A stretch of DNA of 64,000 bases from Paraburkholderia nodosa (GTDB lineage Bacteria; Pseudomonadota; Gammaproteobacteria; Burkholderiales; Burkholderiaceae). The position numbers and the translations under genes are program-made. The notes below the pieces were generated by a model. The model saw only the letters and a list, made by a program, of their open reading frames with translations. It did no database searches and was not told the origin of the DNA. Positions 27,277 to 36,519 of this stretch are shown here, in pieces. Every line of letters starts with the position of its first letter. Position 1 is the stretch's first letter. Location of the stretch: positions 284,062 to 348,061 of the forward strand of contig NZ_MCNV01000005.1 in NCBI RefSeq assembly GCF_001718195.1, read 5' to 3'.

Positions 27277-27905
27277 CTAGAGACTACGCAGTGTCGAAGG
27301 ACGGATCCCGAACGGGAAGGGCGTCTGCGTCAGTTGCACGGCCACGTGCAGACCGCCTGCCGGTATAGGGGGCTGTTGCCGCGCCTGTCTGTACTGGGCA
27401 AGATCCGTGATCGCCTGCTCGACATCCGCCTGCGTAAATTCACGTTGGTTCTTCCTGCCCGGTTGATGTTCGTTGCGGTGGGTTCGGGGCGAGTCGCCGC
27501 AGTGCGTCCGCGAGGGGCGCCTTGCCGATCGGACTGTTATCACGTTGCGCCTGCAGCGCCTGGGCCACCTGCAGCACATGACTCAGGTGTTTGTGTTCGA
27601 TAACCGCACCCTGAGCGATCTCGGCCAGCCGGTCATACTGTCTGCACGGCAGCATACGCCCATCCGCCCGCAGTTCGATGCGCCGTCCGGATACTCCCAC
27701 ACCTCGATATACCGGTCGATCAACTTGCGGTTCTGCGGCGTGTCGTCGAGCAGGTACATCACGCGGTCGTACTGCACCGTCAGCGACTTCGTCGCGCTTC
27801 GCGCGAGGTGAGCAGGGCGTCCAAATCCTCGTCGGCGCGCAGTGGCCGGTGTGCGTCGTACGTACTCCTCGGCGGCTTCGCAAAGCGCGCGTCGTAGGGC
27901 GCCAT
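27277..27905 (-). pseudogene. ISNCY-family transposase C-terminal remnant, frameshifted
   Basis: Pieces in different minus-strand frames line up as one protein tail: HRPLRADEDLDALLT, then SLTVQYDRVMYLLDDTPQNR and IDRYIEVWEYPDG, then RIELRADGRMLPCRQYDRLA and GAVIEHKHLSHVLQ, then QREFTQADVEQAITDL. These match the C-terminal quarter of ISNCY transposases, which have Y-x-VYEYPDGR followed by YR-x-YD and AIVENKRL blocks. At least two frameshifts separate the pieces and the integrase core is absent. Confidence 0.68.
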
Positions 27906-28379
27906 GAAGGAGGGTGATCGCGCAGGACTTAACGATAAACAGCGTGCAAGCACCATGACTCTCGCGAGAGACTTCTCGTCTCTGGAACGATTCGCGCACA
28001 CCTGATCGCGAGCGAAAGCGCATGGCGCGACTGCGCCCGCCATGGCGGGGCGGCGGGCGCGTAAGCCTTGAACCCGAATGCACCCATGCCCACACTGTTT
28101 TGACTTCGTGGTCGAGGACGTAGCACGCAAGGATAGCGACAGGTCAGACCGGCAGCAGGCGAACTCGAAGGCCAGCAAGGCGATGCACTCTGCGCAAATT
28201 CCGCTCAATGAATGGAGTCCTGCTGCGCGGTTACTATCCGGGCCCGGGCGCAGCAAAGCCAGCGCGCCCAGCAAGGCCGTTTATAGGCATGCAGTCTGTC
28301 TCGCCGCCGTTCCTGCTACGCAAGTCCCGATCTATGACAAAGGCGCTTATTCGATCACGACTAAACCGACCTTGCTAGG

Positions 28380-28537
28380 TCGGGGAGGTCCTTATAGGCT
28401 GGCCTGCACGTACCCCTACCGACGCTTCGCCGACATCCTCGCGGATGCCTGCGCACGGCTCGGGGCCGATGTGGTTCGCTATTCCTTCATCGCAGTGGAC
28501 TTGCACCACCTACTCCTTGCCGGTCTCCCCGGCGCAC
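28380..28537 (-). mobile_element. possible group II intron 5' end fragment
   Basis: On the minus strand from 28537 the sequence begins GTGCGCCGGGGAGACCGG and continues to a GGTGCAAGTCC segment, resembling the 5' end (GTGYG) and domain I of bacterial group II introns. No intron-encoded reverse transcriptase follows, so it would be a truncated copy. It begins five bases after the stop codon of the FAD oxidoreductase. Based on motif memory only. Confidence 0.35.
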
Positions 28538-28542
28538 CCGTG

Positions 28543-29880
28543 TCAAAACCCTGCATCGATCGTGATTTTCGAGCCGTCGCTAAAGCGGCTCAGGCGAAAC
28601 GCATGGGTATCGACCAGCGGCTCGTCGTTATGGACGATATCCGCCAACAGCTTGCCCGCGCCAGGCCCGATGCCGAAGCCGTGCCCGGAGAAGCCCGTGC
28701 CGATGAACAGGCCCGGCGTCTGCGCGACGTTCGAGATGATCGGGATGGCATCCGGCGTAACGTCGATATAGCCAGCCCAGCGTTGCGCGACGCGCGCGGC
28801 AGACAACTGTGGAAAGGCCGCGACGAACTCGTGTAAGCCCTTGTCGACATAAGGCACGATAGGGTCGGGGTCGAGCGTGCGCACTGATTCGAACACGGTC
28901 GGCTGATCCAGCGACCAACGGCGCGGTCGTTTCAGCTCGTCGAGAAAACGCTTGCCAACGCTGATCTGCAACGCACCAAACTGGCTCTTCAGCGCTTCGA
29001 TGTACTTGAAGAACAGGCGGAACGAATCGGGCGTGAGGTCGGCATGCGTGCGCAGCCCGTAGGCGACGGTGTAGCCGCCGTCCAGGCGTTTGCGAAAGGC
29101 GAACTCCTCGTTGTTGGCGCTGCATGTCGGGCCGCCCTCGATCGGTTCGGTACGCAACACCGACGCGCGCGTGAGCAATTGTGGCAGGTCGACGCCCAGA
29201 TTGCCGCAGAAATAGCGCGTCCACGCTCCTCCCGCCACCACGGCCGCATCGCAGCGTATCGTACCGTGCTCGGTGACGACGGCGCTCACGCGGCCACCGC
29301 TCGTTTCGACGCCGCGCACCGCGCACGGCGTGAGTATGCTGACACCGCGCTCGCGCAGCGCGTTTGCTATCGCGGGCGCGGCCTTTTGAGGTTCCGCACG
29401 CGCGTCGCCCGGCGTGAAAATCCCGCCTTTGAACGTACGTGTCGCGCCGGGCAGCAACGCGGATATCTCACGTGAATCCAGTTCGCGCGTGTCGAATGCA
29501 TTGCCGGCAACTTCTCGCGCGCGTCTTAGCCAGTCGCGATGACGTTCGAGCGTCGCGTCGTCGTTCGAGACGTAAAGAATGCCACACTGGTTGAAGCCCG
29601 TTTCGATGCCGAGCTTCTGATCGAGCGTGCGCCACACCTTGAGGCTTTCGATGCTCAGCAGGAGTTCGCGGGGATCACGCCGCGTCACGCGGACCCAGCC
29701 CCAGTTGCGGCTGGACTGCTCTCCCGCGATATGGCCTTTCTCGCACAGCGCCACACTAAGCCCCTTTTCGCTCAACGCAAGCGCAGTGGACACGCCGATG
29801 ATGCCGCCGCCTATCACGACGACGTCGGCGCGTAGCGGCAGCTTGATGTCGTCGGTTACGATGTCGATTTTCGGTCCCAT
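28543..29880 (-). CDS. FAD-dependent D-amino acid dehydrogenase-like oxidoreductase
   Basis: 445 residues, DAO (DadA/glycine oxidase) family. The FAD dinucleotide loop VVVIGGGIIGVSTALALSEKG is near residues 20-40; the C-terminal FAD-contact block GLFIGTGFSGHGFGIGPGAG is typical. It should oxidise a D-amino acid, N-methylated amine or opine to the imino form, with electrons going to the membrane chain or oxygen. It lies 24 bases downstream of an amino acid ABC permease gene on the same strand, so the imported compound is the likely substrate. Opine oxidase subunits have comparable domains, but no small ferredoxin-like subunit is seen. Confidence 0.88.
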   Translation of the reverse strand: MGPKIDIVTDDIKLPLRADVVVIGGGIIGVSTALALSEKGLSVALCEKGHIAGEQSSRNWGWVRVTRRDPRELLLSIESLKVWRTLDQKLGIETGFNQCGILYVSNDDATLERHRDWLRRAREVAGNAFDTRELDSREISALLPGATRTFKGGIFTPGDARAEPQKAAPAIANALRERGVSILTPCAVRGVETSGGRVSAVVTEHGTIRCDAAVVAGGAWTRYFCGNLGVDLPQLLTRASVLRTEPIEGGPTCSANNEEFAFRKRLDGGYTVAYGLRTHADLTPDSFRLFFKYIEALKSQFGALQISVGKRFLDELKRPRRWSLDQPTVFESVRTLDPDPIVPYVDKGLHEFVAAFPQLSAARVAQRWAGYIDVTPDAIPIISNVAQTPGLFIGTGFSGHGFGIGPGAGKLLADIVHNDEPLVDTHAFRLSRFSDGSKITIDAGF

Positions 29881-29904
29881 GTTCTGATTGGTCTGTGTGA
29901 TGTT

Positions 29905-30708
29905 TCAGGAGCGATGCTCGGCGGCTACCGCGTGCGTTTGCGACTGCAAGGCCTGTTCGCGGCGAACGCCGCGCAGCGCGCGCGCCAACGGCTTGTCGCG
30001 GCGGCCGCCGGGATTGCTGAAGCGGTTGGTCCAGCGGTCGATGTGATTGATCGCGTGCGTGAGCGGCACGGTGATCATCAGATACACAATGCCCGCCGCG
30101 ACCAGCGGTGACAGGTTGGCGGTGTTGACAGCGGCATTCTGTCCAATGGTGAACAGATCGCGCTGCGAAGTTAGTAGTCCAAGGAAATATACTAGGCTCG
30201 AATCCTTGACGATGGCGATGAACTGGTTCGCGAGCGCCGGCAGAATGCGCCGCACGCCTTGCGGTACGATCACGTGGCGCATGCCGCTCCAGTACGTCAT
30301 GCCAAGCGCCTGGCACGCGTTCATCTGCCCGCGCCCGACACTCTGGATGCCGGAGCGGAAAATCTCCGCAATATAGGCCGACGAGATGAGCGCGAGCGCG
30401 ACGATGGCGAGCGGATACGGATTCGGCCCGAACAGCGAGAGCCCGATGGGCGCGAGCCCCTGACCCACCACGAGAATCACGAGGGCGGCGGGCAGTCCGC
30501 GAAACACGTCGATGAAGACTTGAGCCGGCCATGTCAGCCAGCGCGTGTTGGACACGGCCAGCAGCGCCAGCATCATGCCCGCGACGATGCCGAGCACCGT
30601 TGAAAACAACGACAGTATCAGCGTGTTCACGAGGCCCGTGCCTAGCAGTCCGGGCAGCGAGTCGAGAAGAAGCGGCCAGTCGAAGAAGTTCTGCAAGAAG
30701 GCGTCCAT
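29905..30708 (-). CDS. polar amino acid/opine ABC transporter permease (HisM type)
   Basis: 267 residues with about five transmembrane segments. The HisM/GlnP block YIAEIFRSGIQSVGRGQMNACQALG and the EAA-type loop VIVPQGVRRILPALANQFIAIVKD are intact, followed by SSLVYFLGL. The C-terminus has a basic extension of about 40 residues. Only one permease gene is present, so the channel may be a homodimer or use a second subunit from elsewhere. Its neighbours supply the binding protein and ATPase. Confidence 0.91.
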   Translation of the reverse strand: MDAFLQNFFDWPLLLDSLPGLLGTGLVNTLILSLFSTVLGIVAGMMLALLAVSNTRWLTWPAQVFIDVFRGLPAALVILVVGQGLAPIGLSLFGPNPYPLAIVALALISSAYIAEIFRSGIQSVGRGQMNACQALGMTYWSGMRHVIVPQGVRRILPALANQFIAIVKDSSLVYFLGLLTSQRDLFTIGQNAAVNTANLSPLVAAGIVYLMITVPLTHAINHIDRWTNRFSNPGGRRDKPLARALRGVRREQALQSQTHAVAAEHRS

Positions 30709-30787
30709 ATGGGCTTTCCTGAACGGTGTCCGGCGATGAAAGACGACCGCACTCGACGAAACGTGCGCCCGCTGCGTGAATCGAGCT

Positions 30788-31606
30788 TTAGGTGCCGGAC
30801 TTCATTGCGTACGGCGGCAATTGGGCCGGCTTTGGATAACCCGGATGGAACTCCAGGTACAGCTTCATCCATGTACCGTCGGCGACGAGCTCGCCGAGCG
30901 TTTTATTGAGCGCGGCCTCCAGTTTCGTGTTGCCCTTGCGCACGGGAAACCCAGCAGGCAGATTGACGGCCGAAATGTCGAGCTTGTCGGCGATATTCGC
31001 TTGCGGATACTTGCCTTGAAGACCTTCGACCAGCGTCTTGTCGACGAAATAGCCGTCAATGTATTTGTTGCGTAGCGCGAGGAAGCCCGCGTTCAGGTTG
31101 GGAAAGCGCACGATCTGCGCGCCTGGGAGATAGCCGGCCGAGTAAGTGTCTTCGATCGTGCCTTGCACCACGCCAATGCGCTTGTCCTTCACGGAAGCAA
31201 CGTCGCTGGTGATCGTGCTGCCGGGCAGCGTTGCGACACTGAGCAGGCCCGTCAAATAGCCCTCTGAGAAGTCGACCATCTTGAGACGCTCGTTCGTGAT
31301 CGAGATGGAGCCTGCCGCGAGATCGATCTGCCTGTTTGCGACGCTCGGGAGCAGGCCAGCGAAATCCTGTGCGCGAAAGTCGGCGGTCAGCCCGAGCTTC
31401 GCGGCAATCGCGCGGATCAGTTCGACGTCGAAGCCTGTCATCTTGCCATTGTCGACGTACGAATACGGTTTGTTGTTCGCGTCGACGCCCGCGACGATCT
31501 TGCCCTGCGTCAGCGTGCCGACGTCTTCTGCGCGGGCCGCCGTTGCCGCGACGACGCAAAGCGCCGTTGCGATGGCGAGGTTGCGTGCAAACTGAAAGAA
31601 TCGCAT
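30788..31606 (-). CDS. polar amino acid ABC transporter substrate-binding protein (SBP_bac_3)
   Basis: 272 residues from ATG 31606, preceded by GGGGAG. A signal peptide ends near ATAARAED (about residue 24). The mature part shows the SBP family 3 pattern: KIVAGVDANNKPYSYVDNGKMTGFDVELIRAIA, then VDFSEGYLTGLLSVA and later RIGVVQGTIEDTY. Family members bind histidine, arginine, glutamine, opines or mimosine. It should deliver the ligand to the permease at 29905 and ATPase at 31701. Confidence 0.92.
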   Translation of the reverse strand: MRFFQFARNLAIATALCVVAATAARAEDVGTLTQGKIVAGVDANNKPYSYVDNGKMTGFDVELIRAIAAKLGLTADFRAQDFAGLLPSVANRQIDLAAGSISITNERLKMVDFSEGYLTGLLSVATLPGSTITSDVASVKDKRIGVVQGTIEDTYSAGYLPGAQIVRFPNLNAGFLALRNKYIDGYFVDKTLVEGLQGKYPQANIADKLDISAVNLPAGFPVRKGNTKLEAALNKTLGELVADGTWMKLYLEFHPGYPKPAQLPPYAMKSGT

Positions 31607-31700
31607 CTGTAACTCCCCATGTGGAAACGGTGGTAAACGAAACTCGCGAGGCACGGCGTGAACCGGCGAATGGCAAACAGGCAAGGTGAAATAGCGCCGG

Positions 31701-32432
31701 TTAGTGAAGAATGCGTGACAGGAATTCCCTCGCGCGCGCCGAACGCGGTCTTTCAAAAAATGCGTCTCGGGGGCCTTCTTCGACGATCTCGCCGCGGTCC
31801 ATGAACACGACGCGGTCGGCCACACGCTTCGCAAAGCCCATTTCGTGGGTCACGCACATCATCGTCATCCCATCGCGCGCGAGCGTGCTCATCACGTCGA
31901 GCACCTCGCTGACCATTTCGGGGTCGAGTGCCGATGTCGGCTCGTCGAACAGCATCGCAACCGGATCCATCGAGAGGGCGCGCGCAATCGCGACACGCTG
32001 TTGCTGGCCACCCGAGAGCTGCGCGGGAAACTTGTCCTCGTGTTCACCGAGCCCGACGCGCCACAGCAGTGCACGGGATTTGTCGGCGGCTTCGTCGCGG
32101 TCGCGGCCGAGCACGTTCATTTGCGCGAGCGTCAGGTTGCGCCGCACGGTGAGATGCGGAAACAGTTCGAAGTGCTGAAACACCATGCCGACTTTCGCGC
32201 GCAATTGCGTGAGGCTGGCGGATCTGGCAGTGACGTCTACGCCGTTCACGACGATCTGGCCACTTTGCACGGGTTCGAGCCCATTGACGGATTTGACCAG
32301 CGTTGACTTGCCGGAACCCGACGGACCGCAGATCACCGCGACTTCACCGCGCGCAATGCTCACCGAGCAGTCGGCCAGCACGCGGTTCTTGCCGTACCAC
32401 TTCGAAACTTTATGCATTTCGATCATCGTCAT
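31701..32432 (-). CDS. polar amino acid ABC transporter ATP-binding protein (GlnQ/HisP type)
   Basis: 243 residues from ATG 32432 ([14 protein letters not shown]); ATG 32426 is an alternative. Walker [11 protein letters not shown], signature [15 protein letters not shown], Walker [17 protein letters not shown] and H-loop VTHEMGFA are all intact and match the GlnQ/HisP/OccP subgroup. It completes the importer with the two genes downstream. About 95 bases separate it from the binding-protein gene, the largest gap in this minus-strand set. Confidence 0.93.
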   Translation of the reverse strand: MTMIEMHKVSKWYGKNRVLADCSVSIARGEVAVICGPSGSGKSTLVKSVNGLEPVQSGQIVVNGVDVTARSASLTQLRAKVGMVFQHFELFPHLTVRRNLTLAQMNVLGRDRDEAADKSRALLWRVGLGEHEDKFPAQLSGGQQQRVAIARALSMDPVAMLFDEPTSALDPEMVSEVLDVMSTLARDGMTMMCVTHEMGFAKRVADRVVFMDRGEIVEEGPRDAFFERPRSARAREFLSRILH

Positions 32433-32477
32433 GTCTCTCGATGAAAAGTTGCTAACGCAACGATATACCATGAGCGC

Positions 32478-33800
32478 TTACGACAGCGCGTTGCGCGTGC
32501 GTCCGCGCAAGAGGTCGTCGGCCTTGTAGAGCGCAGTGCCGAGCGGCACGGCGACATGGCGCACCATGCCTGCGCGGTTCAGCGGGAACGTGCCTTCGCC
32601 AAAAGCACCCATGTCACACTCGACGCCGAGCATATGCCTGGCGATGCGATGTCCCAGATAGCTCATCAGCGCGACGCCGTTTCCATTGCAGCCGAGTGCG
32701 TAGTGGATGCCTTCGTGGGTACCGATGTGTGCGAGCTTGTCGCGCGTCATCGCGACGTAGCCTTTCCACGCATGCGTAATGCGTACATCGCGCAAGGCCG
32801 GCCAAAGCTGAACCAGCTTCGAGTAAAGCCGCCGCGCTGCTTCGCGCTCGCTCAGTTCGCGTATTGCAGGCCGTGAGCCAAAAATCATGCGCGTGCCGTC
32901 CGGCGACGGGCGCGTATAGAACAGGTTGCGCTTCGAATCGCTAATCATGCGGCGGCCGGGGTTCAGCACGTCCATCAGGCCACGAGGCAAGGCCTCGGTG
33001 GCAATCTGGTAGCTCGCGACAGGCAGTACCCGCCGCGCGAAGAACGGCAGCAGCGCACCCGTGTAGCCGTTGGTCGCGACGAGCACGTGATGCGCCATGA
33101 GCGTGCCACGCGGCGTGTGCAAGCGAAACTGCGGACCATCGCGCACGATCCGCTGCACCGCCGCATGCGAGTGCAAGGTCGCGCCGCGCCGCCGTGCGAG
33201 TTCGCGCAGTGCACGATGATATTTCGCGGTGTGCAGTCCTCCATATTCGTCGACGAGAATGCCGCCGTAGTAGTAATCGGAGCCGATGATCGCGCGTTGC
33301 GCGTCCCGCTCGATCACATGAACGGTCACGCCGGTCTTGTCGCGCAGCACTTGTCCCTGGTCGCGCAGCGCGTTGAAATGCGCAGGCGTATAGGCGCCGA
33401 AAAAGCGACCGGTGATGGACAGGTCGGCGTCGAGCGCTTCTTGCGCAATGAGTCGTTTGAGATAGTCGAAGCTGGCCGCCGACTCGCGCATCAACCGTTT
33501 CAGGCGGTCGGCCGGCACGCCGCGAATAGCATTGGTCAACGCGAGCTTCTGTCCGCTCGACACCATGCCGCCGCTGCGCGTGCTGCCTCCGGCGCCGATC
33601 TCCGCCGCATCCAGCACGGCGACGCTCGCGCCACGATGCGCCGCTTCGGCCGCTGCCGATAGTCCGCAGTAGCCGCTGCCGACAATCGCGATATCCACGC
33701 TCTCAGGCAACGGCGCATTCGACGCTTCGGGCGGCGCGGCGTCCCACCAGTACGGGGCACAGCGAAATGCTTGATGAAAAAGCAGGGCATCAGGGCGCAT
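32478..33800 (-). CDS. FAD-dependent oxidoreductase (PuuB/OrdL-like, DAO family)
   Basis: 440 residues. It has the FAD loop VDIAIVGSGYCGLSAAAEAAHRG at about 34-56 and the GAGGSTRSGGMVSSGQKLAL segment typical of gamma-glutamylputrescine oxidases and related flavoproteins. The C-terminal block GIHYALGCNGNGVALMSYLGHRIA contacts FAD. It should oxidise a secondary amine or amino acid derivative. It is the first gene of the operon and is divergent from the LysR gene at 33942. With the second DAO-family enzyme at 28543 it suggests two successive oxidations of the imported compound, or two related substrates. Confidence 0.87.
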   Translation of the reverse strand: MRPDALLFHQAFRCAPYWWDAAPPEASNAPLPESVDIAIVGSGYCGLSAAAEAAHRGASVAVLDAAEIGAGGSTRSGGMVSSGQKLALTNAIRGVPADRLKRLMRESAASFDYLKRLIAQEALDADLSITGRFFGAYTPAHFNALRDQGQVLRDKTGVTVHVIERDAQRAIIGSDYYYGGILVDEYGGLHTAKYHRALRELARRRGATLHSHAAVQRIVRDGPQFRLHTPRGTLMAHHVLVATNGYTGALLPFFARRVLPVASYQIATEALPRGLMDVLNPGRRMISDSKRNLFYTRPSPDGTRMIFGSRPAIRELSEREAARRLYSKLVQLWPALRDVRITHAWKGYVAMTRDKLAHIGTHEGIHYALGCNGNGVALMSYLGHRIARHMLGVECDMGAFGEGTFPLNRAGMVRHVAVPLGTALYKADDLLRGRTRNALS

Positions 33801-33884
33801 GTATCAGGACCTGTAAGCTCGACGTGAGGTCAGTCTAGGCCGCTGGAAATCATGCGGTCAAATAGCGCCAAAAAAGTCTTCTAT

Positions 33885-33894
33885 TCAATATTGA
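33885..33894. promoter_or_regulatory. candidate LysR operator
   Basis: Perfect palindrome TCAATATTGA inside an AT-rich stretch of the divergent intergenic region between the FAD oxidoreductase and the LysR gene. LysR regulators typically bind such T-N11-A-like palindromes between divergent promoters. Confidence 0.4.
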
Positions 33895-33941
33895 TATGGC
33901 AAGCTATCGTCTCGATCATGCTGCGTTGCATCGGAGAGCGC

Positions 33942-34853
33942 GTGAATCTCAGGCAAATTGAAGCGTTTCGGCTCGTGATGCTGCGTGGCTCGATGACGGC
34001 CGCGGCGGAGGAACTCGGCTCTTCGCAGCCCAGCATCAGCCGGTTGATCGCGGAGCTGGAAGCGTCAACGGGGTTGACGCTATTCGTGCGCAACGGCGGC
34101 CGGATCCATGCGACAGACGCTGGCAGTGCGTTCTATCGCGAGGTGGATCGCAGTTTCGTCGGGCTCGAAAAACTCGAGCATTCGGCGAACGAAATTCGCC
34201 AGCTTGGCAGCGGGCGTTTGCGGATCGTTGCGGCGCCAGTGCTGGCGCTGTCGTTTCTGCCTGCGGTGATCGAGCGCTTCGTCGATGCTTATCCGCGCGT
34301 GCCTGTGTCGCTGGAAATGCGCAGCGAGAGCACGATCCAGCGTTGGGTGTCGTCGGGCCACTGCGACGCGGGCTTCGCGACGACGACACCTGACGCATTC
34401 GGCGTGACGAGCGTCGAACTATACAGGCTGCCGGGTTTGTGCGCGTTACCGGCACACCACCCGCTCGCGGGACGCGAGCACATTCAGGCGGCTGACTTGC
34501 GCGGAGAGCGGCTGATCTTGCCTTCGTATGCGGACGATACGCGCACGCCTCTGGATCGCGCGTTGCGGCCGGCGGGCGTGGACCAGGTGCCGGCCATCGA
34601 AACGCCGTATGGCGCGACGATATGCGCGATGGTGTCGCGCGGATTGGGCATTGGTATCGTCAATCCACTGGCCGCACTGGAAGCCAATGTGCAGCGCATT
34701 GTGTTCCGGCCATTCGAACCGTCGATCTTTTTTCGTGGCTTTATTCTCAATCCGCAGTTTCAGCAAGCCAATCCTGTGGTCGAGACGTTTCTGCAACTGG
34801 TCGACAAGACGATGAAACAAGAATTGGCCGCGCTCGGTGTGCAGGCAGGCTGA
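33942..34853 (+). CDS. LysR-family regulator (opine/amino acid type)
   Basis: 303 residues from a GTG start at 33942 preceded by GGAGA; ATG 33918 or 33852 would add residues outside the family. The winged helix begins NLRQIEAFRLVMLRGSMTAAAEELGSSQPSISRLIAELE, and the effector domain includes LRIVAAPVLALSFLPAVIERF and GLGIGIVNPLAA. The N-terminal sequence is close in style to the OccR/NocR opine regulators. It is divergent from the FAD oxidoreductase and ABC operon and likely controls it in response to the imported compound. Confidence 0.9.
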   Translation: MNLRQIEAFRLVMLRGSMTAAAEELGSSQPSISRLIAELEASTGLTLFVRNGGRIHATDAGSAFYREVDRSFVGLEKLEHSANEIRQLGSGRLRIVAAPVLALSFLPAVIERFVDAYPRVPVSLEMRSESTIQRWVSSGHCDAGFATTTPDAFGVTSVELYRLPGLCALPAHHPLAGREHIQAADLRGERLILPSYADDTRTPLDRALRPAGVDQVPAIETPYGATICAMVSRGLGIGIVNPLAALEANVQRIVFRPFEPSIFFRGFILNPQFQQANPVVETFLQLVDKTMKQELAALGVQAG

Positions 34854-34901
34854 TCTCTCAATGCGATGACTACTGGGAGCCTCGTAGCGCCGGGTAACGG
34901 G

Positions 34902-34915
34902 GCGCTGTCACGTTG
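34902..34915 (+). repeat. left inverted repeat of IS6-like element
   Basis: GCGCTGTCACGTTG, perfect complement of 35715-35728. Confidence 0.75.
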
Positions 34916-34941
34916 ACGAAGTGGCCGGGCAAGATGTGTTA

Positions 34942-35675
34942 ATGAAGAAGACCAAATCGCTTTATCAAGGCCACCGGTTTCCGGCGGCGGTCATCGGCCA
35001 CGCGGTTCGCTGGTATTTCCGGTTCCACCTTAGCCTGCGCGACGTCGAGGGTTGCTGTTCGAGCGCGGTGTGGTCGTGAGCTACTAGACTGTCCGTCGCT
35101 GGTGCGACAAATTTGGCGCGAGCTTTGCCCGTCGTGTCAAAGCGGTGCGGCGCAAGCCAAGCCGCACCTGGCATCTCGACGAGATGTTTGTGACGTTGCG
35201 CGGTGAACCCTATCTGCTGTGGCGGGCAGTCGATGAACTTGGGGCCGAAATGGACATCCTGCTGCAGAAGCGGCGCGACAAGGCAGCGGCCAAACGCCTT
35301 TTCCAGCGCGTGCTGCGCTCCAATCCAGTGCCGCGCAAGATCGTCACGGACCAGCTACGCAGCTACCCGGCCGCGAAAGCAGACATCCCGGAACTGGCGA
35401 ACGTCAAGCACGTGTTCGTCAAAGCCAGCGCTGGCGTGAACAACCGGGCCGAGAACAGCCACCAGCCCACACGAGAACGCGAGCGGCGCATGCGGGGCTT
35501 TCGCGACCGTGCTCGTAAACAAGCTTTCCTCGCGAGCTTCGGCCCGATCCGGCAGCACGTCGCGCTGAAGCGGCATCTGCTCCGCGCTTCGCTATTTCGC
35601 AAACATCTCGCAGCTCGATTCACGGCTTGGCGCGAATTCACGGAAGTCACCCAAAATCCGTTCGCTGTTTTCTGA
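34942..35675 (+). pseudogene. IS6-family DDE transposase, frameshift and nonsense mutation
   Basis: Translation starts MKKTKSLYQGHRFPAAVIGH and AVRWYFRFHLSLRDVE, the N-terminal IS6 pattern. After RDVE a frameshift is required to reach LLFERGVVVSY, then a TAG replaces the expected Glu of SYETVRRW. The remaining 176 residues are open and include the first catalytic region TWHLDEMFV, KIVTDQLRSYPAAKAD for the second Asp, and HVFVKASAGVNNRAENSHQPTRERERRMRGF with the catalytic Glu. The transposase is therefore inactive as it stands. Confidence 0.78.
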
Positions 35676-35714
35676 GTCGTGGTCCCGCCTGCCGAAACTT
35701 TGTCTCGCTATGGG

Positions 35715-35728
35715 CAACGTGACAGCGC
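35715..35728 (-). repeat. right inverted repeat of IS6-like element
   Basis: CAACGTGACAGCGC, perfect complement of 34902-34915. Confidence 0.75.
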
Positions 35729-35872
35729 GCTTCGCGGCAGTGGTTGCTCGACCATGCAGCGAACACCGGTGCGATCGTGTTTCCCGCGCATTTTCCCGAA
35801 ACGTCGGCCGGTACGATGCGCAAGGGCGCGCACGGCTTCGAATGGCGCTACCTCGACCACCCGCGAAGCTAA
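35729..35872 (+). pseudogene. MBL-fold metallo-hydrolase, C-terminal fragment
   Basis: Immediately after the IS6-like right end an open frame gives SRQWLLDHAANTGAIVFPAH and then FPETSAG and GFEWRYLDHP before TAA at 35870-35872. This is the tail of a metallo-beta-lactamase-fold hydrolase (the FPAHFPE-type terminal motif). About 45 residues remain; the catalytic HxHxDH domain is lost. The frame is cut exactly at the IS boundary, so the insertion plus deletion destroyed the gene. It overlaps the end of the convergent racemase gene by four bases. Confidence 0.62.
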
Positions 35873-36519
35873 GCGGTGAGCCTGACGGGCGCGAGCAATT
35901 CCGCGGCGAACATGCCCGCCGCCGACACGGCGTCCACGGCGAAGCAGCCGATGTGCTCGCGGATTGTCGCGGCGAAGCCGATCGTCGAAAGGCCCGTGCA
36001 GGAGAACGCGATCACCCGCGCGCCCGCTTCGTGCAACCGGCGCACGGTGTTCAGCGCCGCCGTCTGGCCCTCGGGCGTGAGCAGGTCGTTGGTTTTCGTG
36101 ACGCCCTCGGGCCGCGCGTACGCGACATCCTCGCCGAGCAGCCGTCGAAAGGGCAGCGGCGCCTGCGCGCCGATGCCCAGCACCGCGACCGGCAGCCCGG
36201 TGAGCGCCGCGACGCGCGCCGACGCGCTACCCGCGCTCACCACCGGAACGCCGACCGCCTCGCGCAAAAGCGCAAGCCCGGGGTCGGCCGCGCAGCTCAG
36301 AAAGAGCGCACGCGCGCCATCCGCTTCCATTTGCCGGCCGAGCGCGACGATCTTCGGCACGGCGAGCGCTTCCGTGTGCGCGTCGAAGATGCCGGTGGGC
36401 TGGTCGGCGATACAGCGCGTGAACGACTCGATGCCGTACTGCGCCTTGATGAGGTGGCCATGCTCCAGCAACACCGCGTCGTCCTGCGTCGTCAGCACGC
36501 GAATGATGCCGAGCGTCAT
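35869..36519 (-). CDS. Asp/Glu/hydantoin racemase-family protein
   Basis: 216 residues. The two catalytic cysteines of cofactor-independent racemases are recognisable in FLSCAADPG (about residue 76) and AFSCTGLS (about residue 174). VSAGSASARVAALTG and VAVLGIG fit the family fold. Substrates include aspartate, glutamate, hydantoins and allantoin. It is the last gene of a minus-strand operon with a peptidase E homologue, an AroM-like protein (itself related to racemase-fold proteins), DUF1177 and an OPT transporter, and overlaps the peptidase gene by four bases. This points to handling of peptides or derivatives containing D- or beta-linked acidic residues (inference). Confidence 0.85.
   Translation of the reverse strand: MTLGIIRVLTTQDDAVLLEHGHLIKAQYGIESFTRCIADQPTGIFDAHTEALAVPKIVALGRQMEADGARALFLSCAADPGLALLREAVGVPVVSAGSASARVAALTGLPVAVLGIGAQAPLPFRRLLGEDVAYARPEGVTKTNDLLTPEGQTAALNTVRRLHEAGARVIAFSCTGLSTIGFAATIREHIGCFAVDAVSAAGMFAAELLAPVRLTA

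Larger units (their letters stand above)
34902..35728 (+). mobile_element. degenerate IS6-family-like insertion sequence
   Basis: 827 bases bounded by perfect 14-bp inverted repeats: GCGCTGTCACGTTG at 34902-34915 and its reverse complement at 35715-35728. Size and internal transposase fit the IS6 family. The 8-bp flanks (GTAACGGG left, GCTTCGCG right) do not match, so no target duplication remains, implying a deletion or recombination at one side. Confidence 0.75.

Noticed and set aside
27440..28095. Separate genes in the overlapping minus-strand frames
   Set aside because: Their pieces align in order as one frameshifted ISNCY transposase tail, so they are not independent genes.
28078..28836. 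A 252-residue plus-strand protein
   Set aside because: It spans a mobile-element-like segment and the antisense of the FAD oxidoreductase; no homologous domain is visible.
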